Below are positions 25,718 through 43,536 of a stretch of 64,000 bases of DNA, one piece after another; the first letter of the stretch is position 1, and each line of letters begins with the position of its first letter. Below the pieces are notes generated by a model. It was not told the DNA's origin. It saw only the letters and a program-made list of their open reading frames with translations, and did no database searches. The position numbers were made by a program, and so were the translations under genes. The stretch covers positions 43,347-107,346 of the forward strand of contig NZ_BCYP01000012.1 of the NCBI RefSeq assembly GCF_001598255.1. Direction: 5' to 3'. This stretch comes from Mitsuaria chitosanitabida ATCC BAA-476 = NBRC 102408 (GTDB lineage Bacteria > Pseudomonadota > Gammaproteobacteria > Burkholderiales > Burkholderiaceae_C).

Positions 25718-25869
25718 ATAGCGCGAACCTGACCGGTCGGAGGCGCCTAGATTTGAGTCCATCGGTTTCGCATCGCGAGCTGATTCCCAGGAGGCTCCCG
25801 GGAAGCGGTTCCGGCGAGGCGATCCCAGCGAGTTCATTCAAGCGACTTCATCTAACCAGGAGATTGATC

Positions 25870-27168
<1,299 letters not shown>

Positions 27169-27179
27169 TCGCCGTGCGC

Positions 27180-27204
27180 CGGGCGGCCTAATCCGGGCCG
27201 CCCG
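27180..27204. terminator. hairpin between aceA and the convergent hybrid kinase gene
   Basis: CGGGCGGCC and GGCCGCCCG form a 9-bp stem with a 7-base loop, 11 bp after the aceA stop and directly before the stop of the convergent kinase gene. There is no T-run. Confidence 0.5.
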
Positions 27205-27205
27205 G

Positions 27206-34599
<7,394 letters not shown>

Positions 34600-34793
34600 G
34601 GGCTTCTCCTGCCGTACTGGTGACGGCTCGACGACGTCCAGCAGGTGCTGAACCGGCGGACTTTAGCGCCGGGTCCGTGACGGGTGGGCCTGGGTTTTGG
34701 AGGGCCCGCGCGGGCACGCCGGTTGCCAATCCTGGTCGTCCGACGGGCCGTGTCCTCGCCCGGGCGGAGCCGTATCCAGGGAGACCGATCCAG

Positions 34794-35270
34794 ATGCCAG
34801 ATTCCTCGCCGCTCGGCCCGCATGCCCTGCGCGTGCTCGTGATCGACGACGACCCCGAAGGCGCCCGCAGCCTCAGCGAGCTCTTCCGTTGCTATGGCTG
34901 CGCGACAGCCGTCGCCTACAGCGGCCGCGTGGGCCTGCGCCTGTCCAAGCTGTTCAAGCCGGAGCTGGTGTTCGTCGACTTCGAGATGCCGGACATGAAC
35001 GGCCTGGAAGTCGTGGCCGAAGCCAAGCTCATCGACGCCGAGGAGGCGCGCCAGGTGATGTACGTGTGCCTCACCGGCGGCGGCCCGGCCATCACCGAGG
35101 AGAACGCCGGTGCCGCGGGCTTCAACCGCCTGCTCTACAAGCCGCTCAAGGTCACCGACCTGCTGGCGGTATTGCTGGCGGCAAGACCGGGCAATTTCGT
35201 GGCCGGCGCGACCGCCCCGACGATCCGCCCCGCGCGCCCCGCGTACACGGATCGCACACCGCGGCATTGA
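34794..35270 (+). CDS. single-domain response regulator (receiver only)
   Basis: 158 residues: a receiver domain (VLVIDDDPEGARSL, phospho-acceptor Asp in FVDFEMPDMNG, conserved Thr in VCLTGGG, Lys in LLYKPLK) followed by a ~30-residue Pro/Arg-rich tail and no output domain. It may pass phosphate in a relay or act through protein contact. It is divergent from the multi-HAMP hybrid kinase with about 190 bp between starts, making that kinase its likely partner. ATG 34794 is used; the frame is open further upstream, but that part is not receiver-like. Confidence 0.9.
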   Translation: MPDSSPLGPHALRVLVIDDDPEGARSLSELFRCYGCATAVAYSGRVGLRLSKLFKPELVFVDFEMPDMNGLEVVAEAKLIDAEEARQVMYVCLTGGGPAITEENAGAAGFNRLLYKPLKVTDLLAVLLAARPGNFVAGATAPTIRPARPAYTDRTPRH

Positions 35271-35333
35271 GGACCGCGCGGCGTCGCCGGCGCGCGTATC
35301 GCTTCGTTCCATCTGTCAGCCGGTGTGTCGGCA

Positions 35334-35357
35334 CGGAGGCCGCCGGATGGGCCTCCG
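35334..35357. terminator. hairpin between the response regulator and molybdenum hydroxylase genes
   Basis: CGGAGGCC and GGCCTCCG form an 8-bp stem with an 8-base loop between two convergent stops. No T-tract is present. Confidence 0.45.
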
Positions 35358-35371
35358 CGCCGATCCGGTCC

Positions 35372-38300
35372 TCAGCCCGCGAGGTCCTGCTCACGCAGCT
35401 CGCAGGCGCGGCTGACCTCCTGCACCGTCGCCGGCGCCGCGAGGTCGAAGCGCTCGGACAGGCCGCGCTCCAGGCGCGAGGCCCGCACCGCGCGCTTGAC
35501 CGCCAGGAACACCGTGGCGGCCAGCACCAGCGGCGGCTCGCCGACCTCCTTGGAGGACAGGATGCCGTCGTTGGGACCGGCCGGCACCTGCGCGAGGTCG
35601 CGGGGGAACAGGTGGGTGTTGAACACCAGCGGGATGCTGGTCACGGCGGGCGGCTTGTAGGTCCAGGTGTTGAGCGTGTTGAGCCGGCCGGCCTCGTCGC
35701 CGGTGGGCTCGAAGACCAGCTGCTCCGACAGCACGAAGCCCGTCCCCTGCATGAAGGCGCCCTCGACCTGGCCGATGTCGACCGCCGGGTTCAGGCTCCA
35801 ACCCATGTCGTAGACCAGGTCGGCGCGCAGGATCTTGGTTTCGCCGGTGAGGATGTCCACCTCCACCGTGACGCAGGCGCCCGAGTAGGTGAAGCCCATG
35901 AACTGGTCGAACTCGCCCGGGCTCTGCCCCGGCACGGCGTGGTAGCCGGCCAGGCGCGGCTGCTGGTCGTAGGGCTTGAAGCCGAGGTTGGTGCAGGGCG
36001 TCTCGCCGCCGCGCACGGGCGCGGTGAAGGCCTCCACCAGCGGTTCGCGCCGCGCGTAGGCCAGCGCCACCAGCTTCTGCCAGAGCAGCGGAGGCGGTGG
36101 GGTCGGCGTGCCGTCGGGGCCGATCACCGGAGGCAGCTCGTCGTCCGGCAGGTCGGGGCCGCCGACGCGGGCGCGCCAGCCCATGCGCGGGTAGTTCCAG
36201 AAGTCGATGCCCTGCTCGCGGCACCAGTCGGGGCCGTTCTCGTCGCGCAGGTCCTGGGCGAAGGCCGCCAGCCGGTCCCGCATGCGGGCACACAGCCGCT
36301 TGACCGCCTCGCCGTTGTAGGCGGTGCCGGTGGAGCCGCCGGTGCTGGTCGGGTTCGGGATGACCGCCGTGCGGGGCGCCATCACCTGGATCATCTCCAT
36401 CGGCACGTTGAGGATGTAGGCCGCGATCTGCCGCATCTGCGTCACCAGGCCCTGGCCCATCTCGACGCCGCCCTGGTGGATGACCAGCGTGCCGTCGCCC
36501 TGGTAGATCGAGATCGTCGCCACCGCCTGCTCGAGGTTCACCAGGTTGTAGCCCGAGCCGTACTTCACCGGCAGCATCGCCACCGCGCGCTTGCGCCAGC
36601 GGTTGGCCGCGTTGAAGGCCTCGGCCTCGGCCGATTGCCGCTCGAACTCGCTCACCTGCTTGAGGTAGTCCCACACCGTGCGGATGTAGCAGTCGCCCAG
36701 CGGCTGGCCGAAGGGCGTGGTGTCGCCGAGCCGATACAGGTTCTTCTCCCTCACGTCCTCGGGCCGCATGCCGATGGCGAAGGCGGCGTCGTCGATGGCG
36801 GTCTCCAGCACCAGCTTGCTCTGCACGTCGCCGAAGGCGCGGAAGGCGGTGCTGGGCGCGGTGTTGGTGCGGCAGACATCGACCTGGCTCTCGAAGTTGG
36901 CGATCAGGTAGGCGTTCTCGGATCGGCCCTGGATGCAGTTGGCGACGATGAATGAGCAGTCGTAGAACGCGCCGCCGTCCATCCACATGCGGTTGAGCAC
37001 GCCGCGCAGCAGGCCGCGGTCCTCGGCGCGGGCGCTGCCGTCGTCGATGGCCACCTGGTACTGGCCGTACAGGCCGTGGCGCTTGCCGATCATCGCGGTG
37101 TCCTGCTCGCGGGACAGCGTCAGCCGCACCGGCAGCTTGGTCGCGTAGGCGGCGACGGTGGCCGCGGCGGTGACGAACTTGGCCTGCTCCGTCTTCCCGC
37201 CGAAGCCGCCGCCCACCGGCGGCACGTCGACCTCGATGGCGTTGTGCTGCACGCCGATGCTCATGGCGGCGGTCTGATGCATCTCCATCGGGCTCTGCGT
37301 CGAGGGCCGGATGGTGAAGCGCCGGCCGTCCGCGGGCTCGACCAGCGCGGCCTGCGGCTCCATGTAGAAGTGGATCTGGCCGCCGACGCGCTGGGTGCCG
37401 CCCACCACCACGCAGGAGGCGCCGGCGAGGGTCCGCGTCGTGCGGGTGAGGGCCTTGTCCAGCGGCGGCCGCGCGTAGTCGCTCCACTCGAAGCGGCTGC
37501 CGGGCCGGGTGATGCGCCAGATGTGCGAGGGCCAGATGGCCGTCTGCGGCCAGTCGGGATAGACGCTGCCGACGGCCAGGGCGTCCTCCAGGTCCAGCAC
37601 CGGCCGCGACCACCAGGGCGGCTCGCCCGCCTTCGGCGCGAGCGCGGCGTAGCGCACGCAGCGTCGCCCGACGAAGTCCGCGATCCGCCGCGCCTCGAGC
37701 TCGGAGCTCGCGAGCACCAGCGCCAGCACCTGGCCGACGTACTGCACCGGCCCGTTCGCGAACACCGGCTGGTCGCTGCCCATGCCCATCAGGTTGATGC
37801 CGCCGGCCGGGATGTTGGCCTGGGTGATCAGGTCGACGAAGCCCGGGAAGCGCTCGGACAGGTGCTGGCGGATCACGGCCAGGCGCTCGGCCGCGCGGGC
37901 GGGATCGCCGCCATCCGGCGGCAGGTCGTGGTCCGGATGGTCGAAGCGCCAGTCGGCCAGGGCCCGGGCGCTCAGCACCGGCGAGGCCTGCAGCGTGCGC
38001 GGCGGCATGGGCAGCTCATGCGCGTAGCGGACCTGGCCGCTGGCCTGCTCCATCGCCATGACCTTGATGAAGGGCTGCGCGACCGGCGCCTTCCAGGCCT
38101 GCGACTTGAAGGACTGGCGACCGGTGCTGGGCGCCCAGCGGCCCCAGGTCACCACGCCGGCCGAGCGGTCCGCCGGCGGCACCTGGCCGCCACGCGCGGT
38201 CAGCGCGTGCACGACGTCCTTGTAGAGCGCCGCCACCGCCAGGGTCGTGCGGTAGCTGTCGCTGAAGCCCTCGTCGGGCAGGCCGTGCAGGCGGTCGGCC

Positions 38301-40069
38301 CAGCGGGCCAGCTCCTCCTTGACCTCCTCGGCGAGCAGGCGCGCCCAGTCCTGCACGCTCGCCAGCGAGAGCCGCTGGCCGGTCATCGCCGCCGCGGTCC
38401 GCCGGGCGAGCCAGGGGTAGGGCGCGATGCCGCCGAAGCTCAGCGCCGCGCCGGTGATCTGGCCGTCCTCGCGCACCTGCAGCAGGGCGCAGTGGTTGAC
38501 GATGCTGTGGGCGTTGATGTCGCGCAGCGCGACCTTCTGCGGCAGCAGCACGTCGTCGGTCGGGCCGGCCGGCCGCAGCGGCACGCGGTAGCGCAGCAGC
38601 ACGAGGCGGCGGTGCAGCCCTTCGTCCTTCAGGCATTCCTCGATGAGCCCGACCAGCGACGCGTGACGCGTCCGGTAGCCGCCACGGCCGTCGAGCTCGG
38701 CCACGTCCAGCGTGGCGCCGACGGCGACCAGCGCCGTGGCGAGGTCGCTGGGGAAGGGCGCGCCGCGACGCAGGTGGGCCAGCACCAGCATGGTGTTGCC
38801 GCCCAGCGAGGCGGCATTGCGCACGATGCGGCCGGCGGTGCGATGCGCCATGAAACGCAGCGCCCCCAGCGCGGTCGAGACCGGCGGCAGCTCGGCGCCG
38901 TCGGGGCCGCGCTCGAGCTCTCCGCGCGCGCGGATCTGCGCGTCGAGCTCGTCCATGAAGCGCGCGTAGCTCATGCCGGCCGGCACTTCCAGCGCGTCCG
39001 GCGTGACCCGAGGCGGCGCGAAGAGCTCGCGCACATAGGCCAGGCTGATGCGATCGCGCGCGGCCTCGGTCTCGTCGGTGTAGACGCCGGACGAGGTGTT
39101 GCCCTGGGTGAGCCGCGCGTCGGGGTGCTCGGCCGCCATGCGGGCCAGCTCGGCCAGCGAGGTCGGCGACAGCCACAGGCCCTGGCCGCGCAGCGTGGCG
39201 CCGGAGGCGGGCTCGCGGGCCGCGTCGGGGAAGGGGATGACCAGGTCCCCGGTGGGCCGCTGCGCGGCGGCCTCGGGCTCGGGCAGGCACTTCATGCGCT
39301 CGGCCTCGTCCTGCGGCGTCCAGTCCGACGCGAAGGTGTGCATGCCCGTCACGATGGACCGATAGCCCGTACAGCGGCACAGGTTGCCGTCCAGCGCCTC
39401 CTCGATCTCGCGCTTGGTCGCCTGGGGGTGGTTGGCCAGGAACTCCGACATGTTCATGACGAAGCCCACGGTGCAGTAGCCGCACTGCGTGCCGTTGTTG
39501 ATGGCCAGGCGCCAGGCGATCGGGTTCATGCCCTCCTGGCTGCGCTCGGAGGGCGCCTCGGCGAGATCGCCGCGCAGACGGGCCGCCGGGGGCGCGTCGG
39601 CGCTGCCATGCTGGCGCTGGGCCTGCAGGGCGGCGGTGAGGACCTGGTCCCGCTTGGCCACGGCCGCGTCGCGCGCGTCGGCCATGGCCGGCGGCAGCAC
39701 GCCCTGCGGCGCCACGCCGCGACCGGCGGCGACCACCTGGTGCGGATGGCTGGGGTTGGGCCGGCGGACCGAGCCGGTGCCCTCGACCGTCGTGATCACC
39801 AGGCCGTTGAGGCTGGCGACCGGCCGCAGGCAGGCGTTGATGGCGGCATGGCGCGCGCGTCCGGCGGCGGTGTCCCAGTCGGACAGGATCACGGTGCAGC
39901 CGCCGCAGCCGCCCTGGCCGCAGGGCTTCTTCGGACCGACCAGGCCGACCTCGGGGCCGCGCAGGTAGTCGATCAGCAGGAGGGAGGGGGCGGGCTGGTC
40001 CAGGTCCACGCGCCGTCCGTTCAGGAAGAAGCTCACCCGCCCATCGGGGGGCAATCCGTTGTCAGCCAT
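35372..40069 (-). CDS. single-chain xanthine dehydrogenase-family molybdenum hydroxylase
   Basis: 1565 residues carrying all parts of a eukaryote-like xanthine dehydrogenase in one chain. Plant-type [2Fe-2S] domain with KKPCGQGGCGGC (Cys50, 55, 58 and 80); second [2Fe-2S] domain with QCGYC and NLCRCTGYRSI (Cys196, 199, 231 and 233); FAD domain (about 290-650) with ASLGGNTM; and molybdopterin domain (about 660-1540) with GGQIHFYMEPQ, PPVGGGFGGKTEQ, FRAFGDVQ and the catalytic-Glu motif VGEPPLVLAA. About 80 residues of Ala/Gln-rich sequence (100-182) separate the two Fe-S domains, where classical enzymes have roughly 25. Substrate (purine, aldehyde or other heterocycle) is not deducible. Bacterial enzymes are usually split into two or three subunits. 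No XdhC chaperone is nearby. Confidence 0.88.
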   Translation of the reverse strand: MADNGLPPDGRVSFFLNGRRVDLDQPAPSLLLIDYLRGPEVGLVGPKKPCGQGGCGGCTVILSDWDTAAGRARHAAINACLRPVASLNGLVITTVEGTGSVRRPNPSHPHQVVAAGRGVAPQGVLPPAMADARDAAVAKRDQVLTAALQAQRQHGSADAPPAARLRGDLAEAPSERSQEGMNPIAWRLAINNGTQCGYCTVGFVMNMSEFLANHPQATKREIEEALDGNLCRCTGYRSIVTGMHTFASDWTPQDEAERMKCLPEPEAAAQRPTGDLVIPFPDAAREPASGATLRGQGLWLSPTSLAELARMAAEHPDARLTQGNTSSGVYTDETEAARDRISLAYVRELFAPPRVTPDALEVPAGMSYARFMDELDAQIRARGELERGPDGAELPPVSTALGALRFMAHRTAGRIVRNAASLGGNTMLVLAHLRRGAPFPSDLATALVAVGATLDVAELDGRGGYRTRHASLVGLIEECLKDEGLHRRLVLLRYRVPLRPAGPTDDVLLPQKVALRDINAHSIVNHCALLQVREDGQITGAALSFGGIAPYPWLARRTAAAMTGQRLSLASVQDWARLLAEEVKEELARWADRLHGLPDEGFSDSYRTTLAVAALYKDVVHALTARGGQVPPADRSAGVVTWGRWAPSTGRQSFKSQAWKAPVAQPFIKVMAMEQASGQVRYAHELPMPPRTLQASPVLSARALADWRFDHPDHDLPPDGGDPARAAERLAVIRQHLSERFPGFVDLITQANIPAGGINLMGMGSDQPVFANGPVQYVGQVLALVLASSELEARRIADFVGRRCVRYAALAPKAGEPPWWSRPVLDLEDALAVGSVYPDWPQTAIWPSHIWRITRPGSRFEWSDYARPPLDKALTRTTRTLAGASCVVVGGTQRVGGQIHFYMEPQAALVEPADGRRFTIRPSTQSPMEMHQTAAMSIGVQHNAIEVDVPPVGGGFGGKTEQAKFVTAAATVAAYATKLPVRLTLSREQDTAMIGKRHGLYGQYQVAIDDGSARAEDRGLLRGVLNRMWMDGGAFYDCSFIVANCIQGRSENAYLIANFESQVDVCRTNTAPSTAFRAFGDVQSKLVLETAIDDAAFAIGMRPEDVREKNLYRLGDTTPFGQPLGDCYIRTVWDYLKQVSEFERQSAEAEAFNAANRWRKRAVAMLPVKYGSGYNLVNLEQAVATISIYQGDGTLVIHQGGVEMGQGLVTQMRQIAAYILNVPMEMIQVMAPRTAVIPNPTSTGGSTGTAYNGEAVKRLCARMRDRLAAFAQDLRDENGPDWCREQGIDFWNYPRMGWRARVGGPDLPDDELPPVIGPDGTPTPPPPLLWQKLVALAYARREPLVEAFTAPVRGGETPCTNLGFKPYDQQPRLAGYHAVPGQSPGEFDQFMGFTYSGACVTVEVDILTGETKILRADLVYDMGWSLNPAVDIGQVEGAFMQGTGFVLSEQLVFEPTGDEAGRLNTLNTWTYKPPAVTSIPLVFNTHLFPRDLAQVPAGPNDGILSSKEVGEPPLVLAATVFLAVKRAVRASRLERGLSERFDLAAPATVQEVSRACELREQDLAG

Positions 40070-40313
40070 GTCAGAGCCTTTCGGTGGGTCGATGTCACGT
40101 CGGGCCGGTCAGTGCCTCTGACCGTGCCGGACGTCGCGACGCCTCTGACGGGCGTGATGGGAGGGGCCTCCGGCTCGTTGCGGCGGCTCGCGCCGCCGTC
40201 CCGTCCGAGCGGGGGCTGACGCATTGTTGGCGCCCGCGCGCGGCGGACGCATCCACAAGCTTGACGATCCCGAGGGCGCGCCGCGTCCCGCGGCCCCTCG
40301 CGGATCCGGCCGC

Positions 40314-41474
40314 TCACATCGACTCGTCCAGCATCCTGCGGTAGTCGCTGGGCGAGGCCTCGCGCGGGTTGGTCTTGTGGCAGTGGTCGTGCAGGGCGCG
40401 CTCGATGATCTGGTCGTACAGGTCGACGGTGACGCCCATCTCGCGCAGTCCCGAGGGCAGGCCCAGGCGGGCGTTCAGCCCCTTGACGGCGCCGGCGAGC
40501 TCGTCCGGCGGCGTGCCTTCCTGCAGGTTCATCGCGTGGCCCATGCGGGCGATCTTGTCGTCGCGGCGCATGGACTCGTGCGCGCCGTTGAAGCGGATCA
40601 CCGCGGGCAGGAACACCGCGTTCAGCGTGCCGTGGTGCAGCCGCGGCATCAGTCCGCCCAGCGCGTGGCTGAGCGAATGCACGCAGCCCAGGCCCTTCTG
40701 GAAGGCGAGCGCGCCCATGGTGCTGGCGGCCATCATGTCCAGGCGGGCGTCGACGTCGTGCGGATGCGTCACGGCGCGCTCGATGCGGGACCAGCCGCGG
40801 CGCAGGCCCTCCAGAGCGATGCCGTCGGCTGGCGGGTTGAACGCGGAGGACATGAAGGTCTCCAGGCAGTGCGCGATCGCGTCCATCCCGGTGGCGGCGG
40901 TCAGGCCGGCGGGCAGCTTGAAGGTGAGCTCGGGATCGCAGATGGCGGACTTGGGCATCAGCTCCCAGTTGTGGAAGCCCAGCTTGCGGCCGTCGTCCAC
41001 GATGATGATGGCGCCGCGCGCGACCTCGGAGCCGGTGCCCGAGGTGGTGGGCACCGCGATGACCGGGGCGACCTTGGCCGTGATGTTGCCGGCGCCGCCC
41101 AGGATGGTCGCGTAGCCGGTGAGCGGGCCCTCGTGGGTGGCGGCGATGGCGACGCCCTTGGCCAGGTCCAGGCTGGAGCCGCCGCCGATGGCGATCAGCC
41201 CGTCGCAGCGGTGGTGGCGATAGAGCTCGGCGGCCTCGCGCACGGCGGCCTCGGTGGGATTGGGCGGGGTGCCGTCATAGACGGGGAGGGCGGCCGGATC
41301 GACCGGCGAGCCGGTCCAGTCGGCGATCACCTGGTCCAGCACGCCCGCGGCGCGCACCCCCTTGTCGGTGACGATCAGGGGCTGGCGGATGCCGATGCGG
41401 GCGCATTCGGCGCCGATCACGCGGCGCGCGCCGGCTTCGAGATGGATGTGGGTCAGGTACTGGATCAGGGCCAT
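40314..41474 (-). CDS. iron-containing alcohol dehydrogenase
   Basis: 386 residues of the group III Fe-ADH family, which interconverts alcohols and aldehydes/ketones with NAD(P). Visible: nucleotide loop [25 protein letters not shown], and the metal-binding residues in [20 protein letters not shown] and [12 protein letters not shown]. The start ATG at 41474 follows AGAGGACACGAC. The gene points toward the molybdenum hydroxylase gene on the same strand, 244 bp apart, which would allow an alcohol-to-aldehyde-to-acid sequence (inference). It is divergent from the esterase gene. Confidence 0.93.
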   Translation of the reverse strand: MALIQYLTHIHLEAGARRVIGAECARIGIRQPLIVTDKGVRAAGVLDQVIADWTGSPVDPAALPVYDGTPPNPTEAAVREAAELYRHHRCDGLIAIGGGSSLDLAKGVAIAATHEGPLTGYATILGGAGNITAKVAPVIAVPTTSGTGSEVARGAIIIVDDGRKLGFHNWELMPKSAICDPELTFKLPAGLTAATGMDAIAHCLETFMSSAFNPPADGIALEGLRRGWSRIERAVTHPHDVDARLDMMAASTMGALAFQKGLGCVHSLSHALGGLMPRLHHGTLNAVFLPAVIRFNGAHESMRRDDKIARMGHAMNLQEGTPPDELAGAVKGLNARLGLPSGLREMGVTVDLYDQIIERALHDHCHKTNPREASPSDYRRMLDESM

Positions 41475-41556
41475 GTCGTGTCCTCTGGCGGGCGGGGTGA
41501 CGATGTCTGGGAAAATCCCGCCGTTGCGGCTCGGCGGACGGCTGAGCCTACGTCCT

Positions 41557-41560
41557 GGAG
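41557..41560 (+). promoter_or_regulatory. ribosome binding site for the TTG start of the esterase gene
   Basis: GGAG in CCTGGAG, six bases before the TTG at 41567. It favours this non-ATG start over the ATG at 41594, which lacks a site. Confidence 0.5.
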
Positions 41561-41566
41561 TTCCCG

Positions 41567-42550
41567 TTGAGTAGCACCTTGTTGACACCGCGGATGGCCG
41601 CGGTGCTGGAGCGCATCCACCGCGCCAACCGGCCCAAATACCAGAGCCTGTCGCCCCGTCAGGCACGCATCGCCTACCTGATGGGCGCCGAGATCCTGGA
41701 CCTGCCGCGGGCCCCGCTGGCGCGTGTCGAGAATCTGGCAATCCCCGGTCCCGCCGGAGACATCGCGGCCCGGCTCTACGCGCCGTTGGCGCGCGAGGAC
41801 GGCCTGGCCCGGGACCCCCGCGGCCTGCCCGTGCTGCTGTACTTCCACGGCGGCGGATTCGTCATCGGCAATCTGGAGACCCACGACAGCCTGTGCCGGC
41901 AGCTCGCGCTGCGCAGCGGCGCGGCGGTGGTGGCGGTCGATTACCGGCTCGCGCCGGAGCACCCGTTCCCGGCCGCCGTCGACGACTGCTGGGCCGCGCT
42001 GGCCTGGCTGGCGAAGACGGCCCCCGCGCTGGGGCTGGATCCGGCCCGCATCGCCGTCGGCGGCGACAGCGCCGGCGGCACGCTGGCCGCGGTCGCCGCG
42101 CTGCACGCGCGCGACATCCGGGACGAGCTTGGCGTCTCGCTCGCGCTGCAGCTGCTGATCACGCCGGGCGCGACCGCGCACGCGGACACCGATTCCCATC
42201 GCCGCTTCGCCGAGGGCCACCTGCTGGAGGCCGGCACGATCGCCTGGTTCTTCAACCAGTACATCCCGGAGGATCGGCGCGACGACTGGCGCTTCGCGCC
42301 GCTGGAGGCCGAGGACCACGCGGATCTGGCACCCGCCTGCCTGATCCTGGCGGAGGCCGATCCGCTGATCGACGAGGGCATCGCCTATGCCGACCTGTTG
42401 CGCGCGAACGGCAACGAGGTGCAGCTGGAGCTGTACCGCGGCGTGACACACGACTTCATCAAGATGGGCCGTAGCATTCCGGAGGCCGAGCAGGCGCTGG
42501 ATGCCTGCGCCGCCGCGCTGCGGCAAGCCTACGACCGGGATCCCTCATGA
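41567..42550 (+). CDS. alpha/beta hydrolase, hormone-sensitive-lipase-type esterase
   Basis: 327 residues from a TTG with a good ribosome site. HSL/family IV esterase signatures: oxyanion motif [24 protein letters not shown], nucleophile [11 protein letters not shown], Asp in [12 protein letters not shown] and His in VTHDFIKMG. It hydrolyses short- to medium-chain acyl esters; the natural substrate is unknown. The last codons overlap the next gene by ATGA, so the two are translationally coupled, and the pair may form an ester/thioester catabolic unit (inference). Confidence 0.93.
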   Translation: MSSTLLTPRMAAVLERIHRANRPKYQSLSPRQARIAYLMGAEILDLPRAPLARVENLAIPGPAGDIAARLYAPLAREDGLARDPRGLPVLLYFHGGGFVIGNLETHDSLCRQLALRSGAAVVAVDYRLAPEHPFPAAVDDCWAALAWLAKTAPALGLDPARIAVGGDSAGGTLAAVAALHARDIRDELGVSLALQLLITPGATAHADTDSHRRFAEGHLLEAGTIAWFFNQYIPEDRRDDWRFAPLEAEDHADLAPACLILAEADPLIDEGIAYADLLRANGNEVQLELYRGVTHDFIKMGRSIPEAEQALDACAAALRQAYDRDPS

Positions 42551-43425
42551 GCCAAGACCGCACCGCGCCGACGCGCGCCAGCTTCCGCTTCCTCGACCGC
42601 CTGCGCGTGCGCTGGGCCGAGGTCGACGCGCAGCAGATCGTCTTCAACGGGCATTACCTGACCTACTTCGACACGGCGGTGGGCGGCTACTGGCGCGCGC
42701 TGGCGCTGCCCTACGCGCCGACGATGACGGCGCTGGAGGGCGACCTGTTCGTGCGCAAGTCGACGGTGGAGTACCTGGGCTCGGCGCATTACGACGACCT
42801 GCTGGACGTGGGCGTGCGGACCGAGCGGGTGGGGACCAGCTCGATGACGGTGGCCTGCGCGGTCTTCCGCGGCGACGAGTGCCTGGTGCACGGCGAGCTG
42901 ATCTATGTCTTCGCCGATCCGGTGGCCCGCGTGCCCAAGGCGGTGCCGGAGCGCCTGCGCGAGCTGCTGCTGGGCTTCGAGCGGGGCGAGCTGATGACCG
43001 AGGCGCGCGTCGGTGGCTGGGCCGCGGTGGGCGAGGACGCGCAGCGCATCCGCCAGGCCGTGTTCGTCGAGGAACAGAAGATCCCGGCCGAGATGGAATG
43101 GGATGCCGCCGACGAGAGCTGCACGCATGCGGTGGCCTACAACCGGCTGGGCCGGCCGCTGGCGACCGGCCGTCTGCTGGAGCACGTGCCCGGCGTGGCC
43201 AAGATCGGCCGGATGGCGGTGCTGTCGCCGATGCGGGGCAGCCGTGTCGGCCGTCAGGTGCTGGACGCGCTCATGCAGGCCGGCCGCGAACAGGGCTACC
43301 GCGAGGTGCTGCTGCACGCGCAGCTCAGCGCCGAGGGCTTCTACACGCGGGCGGGCTTCCAGCGCCGCGGCCCGGTCTTCGAGGAAGCCGGCATCGCCCA
43401 CGTGGAGATGGTGCGCAGCCTGTGA
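42547..43425 (+). CDS. fusion of YbgC/FadM-type acyl-CoA thioesterase and GNAT acetyltransferase
   Basis: 292 residues. Residues ~10-145 are a hot-dog thioesterase: RVRWAEVDAQQIVFNGHYLTYFD carries the catalytic Asp of the 4HBT family, followed by YDDLLDVGVRTERVG and FRGDECLVHGEL. Residues ~155-290 are a GNAT domain: RQAVFVEEQKIPAEMEWD, ATGRLLEHVPGVAKIGRMAVL, the acetyl-CoA loop RGSRVGRQVLDAL, and QLSAEGFYTRAGF. The acetyltransferase half resembles ElaA/YjcF-like proteins. The fusion pairs acyl-CoA hydrolysis with acetyl transfer; the common substrate is unknown. It starts in a 4-bp ATGA overlap with the esterase gene. Confidence 0.9.
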   Translation: MSQDRTAPTRASFRFLDRLRVRWAEVDAQQIVFNGHYLTYFDTAVGGYWRALALPYAPTMTALEGDLFVRKSTVEYLGSAHYDDLLDVGVRTERVGTSSMTVACAVFRGDECLVHGELIYVFADPVARVPKAVPERLRELLLGFERGELMTEARVGGWAAVGEDAQRIRQAVFVEEQKIPAEMEWDAADESCTHAVAYNRLGRPLATGRLLEHVPGVAKIGRMAVLSPMRGSRVGRQVLDALMQAGREQGYREVLLHAQLSAEGFYTRAGFQRRGPVFEEAGIAHVEMVRSL

Positions 43426-43471
43426 GTCCCCGCGCCGCCGCCCGGCGCGCGCAGATCCGCTGAGCCTCCGA

Positions 43472-43500
43472 CGCCCTCTCCCGTGGGGCGTGAGAGGGCG
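43472..43500. terminator. hairpin between convergent fusion-enzyme and lipoprotein-hydrolase genes
   Basis: CGCCCTCTC and GAGAGGGCG form a 9-bp stem with an 11-base loop. A following GGGGGAGAGGG allows an alternative pairing. Confidence 0.5.
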
Positions 43501-43536
43501 GGGGAGAGGGTGGGAGCCCCCGCCCGCCTCGGTGGC

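Larger units (their letters stand above)
25406..25869. other. 464-bp intergenic region carrying the aceA promoter; locally AT-rich
   Basis: Bases 25600-25720 are clearly lower in GC than the rest of the window and hold the aceA control region, described separately. The part next to the chemotaxis receptor (25406-25500) should carry its promoter, but I see no definite elements. No convincing small gene was found. Confidence 0.7.

Noticed and set aside
37076..40219. Long plus-strand open frame opposite the molybdenum hydroxylase
   Set aside because: No domain, Arg/Gly/Ala-rich composition; the opposite frame has all expected cofactor motifs.
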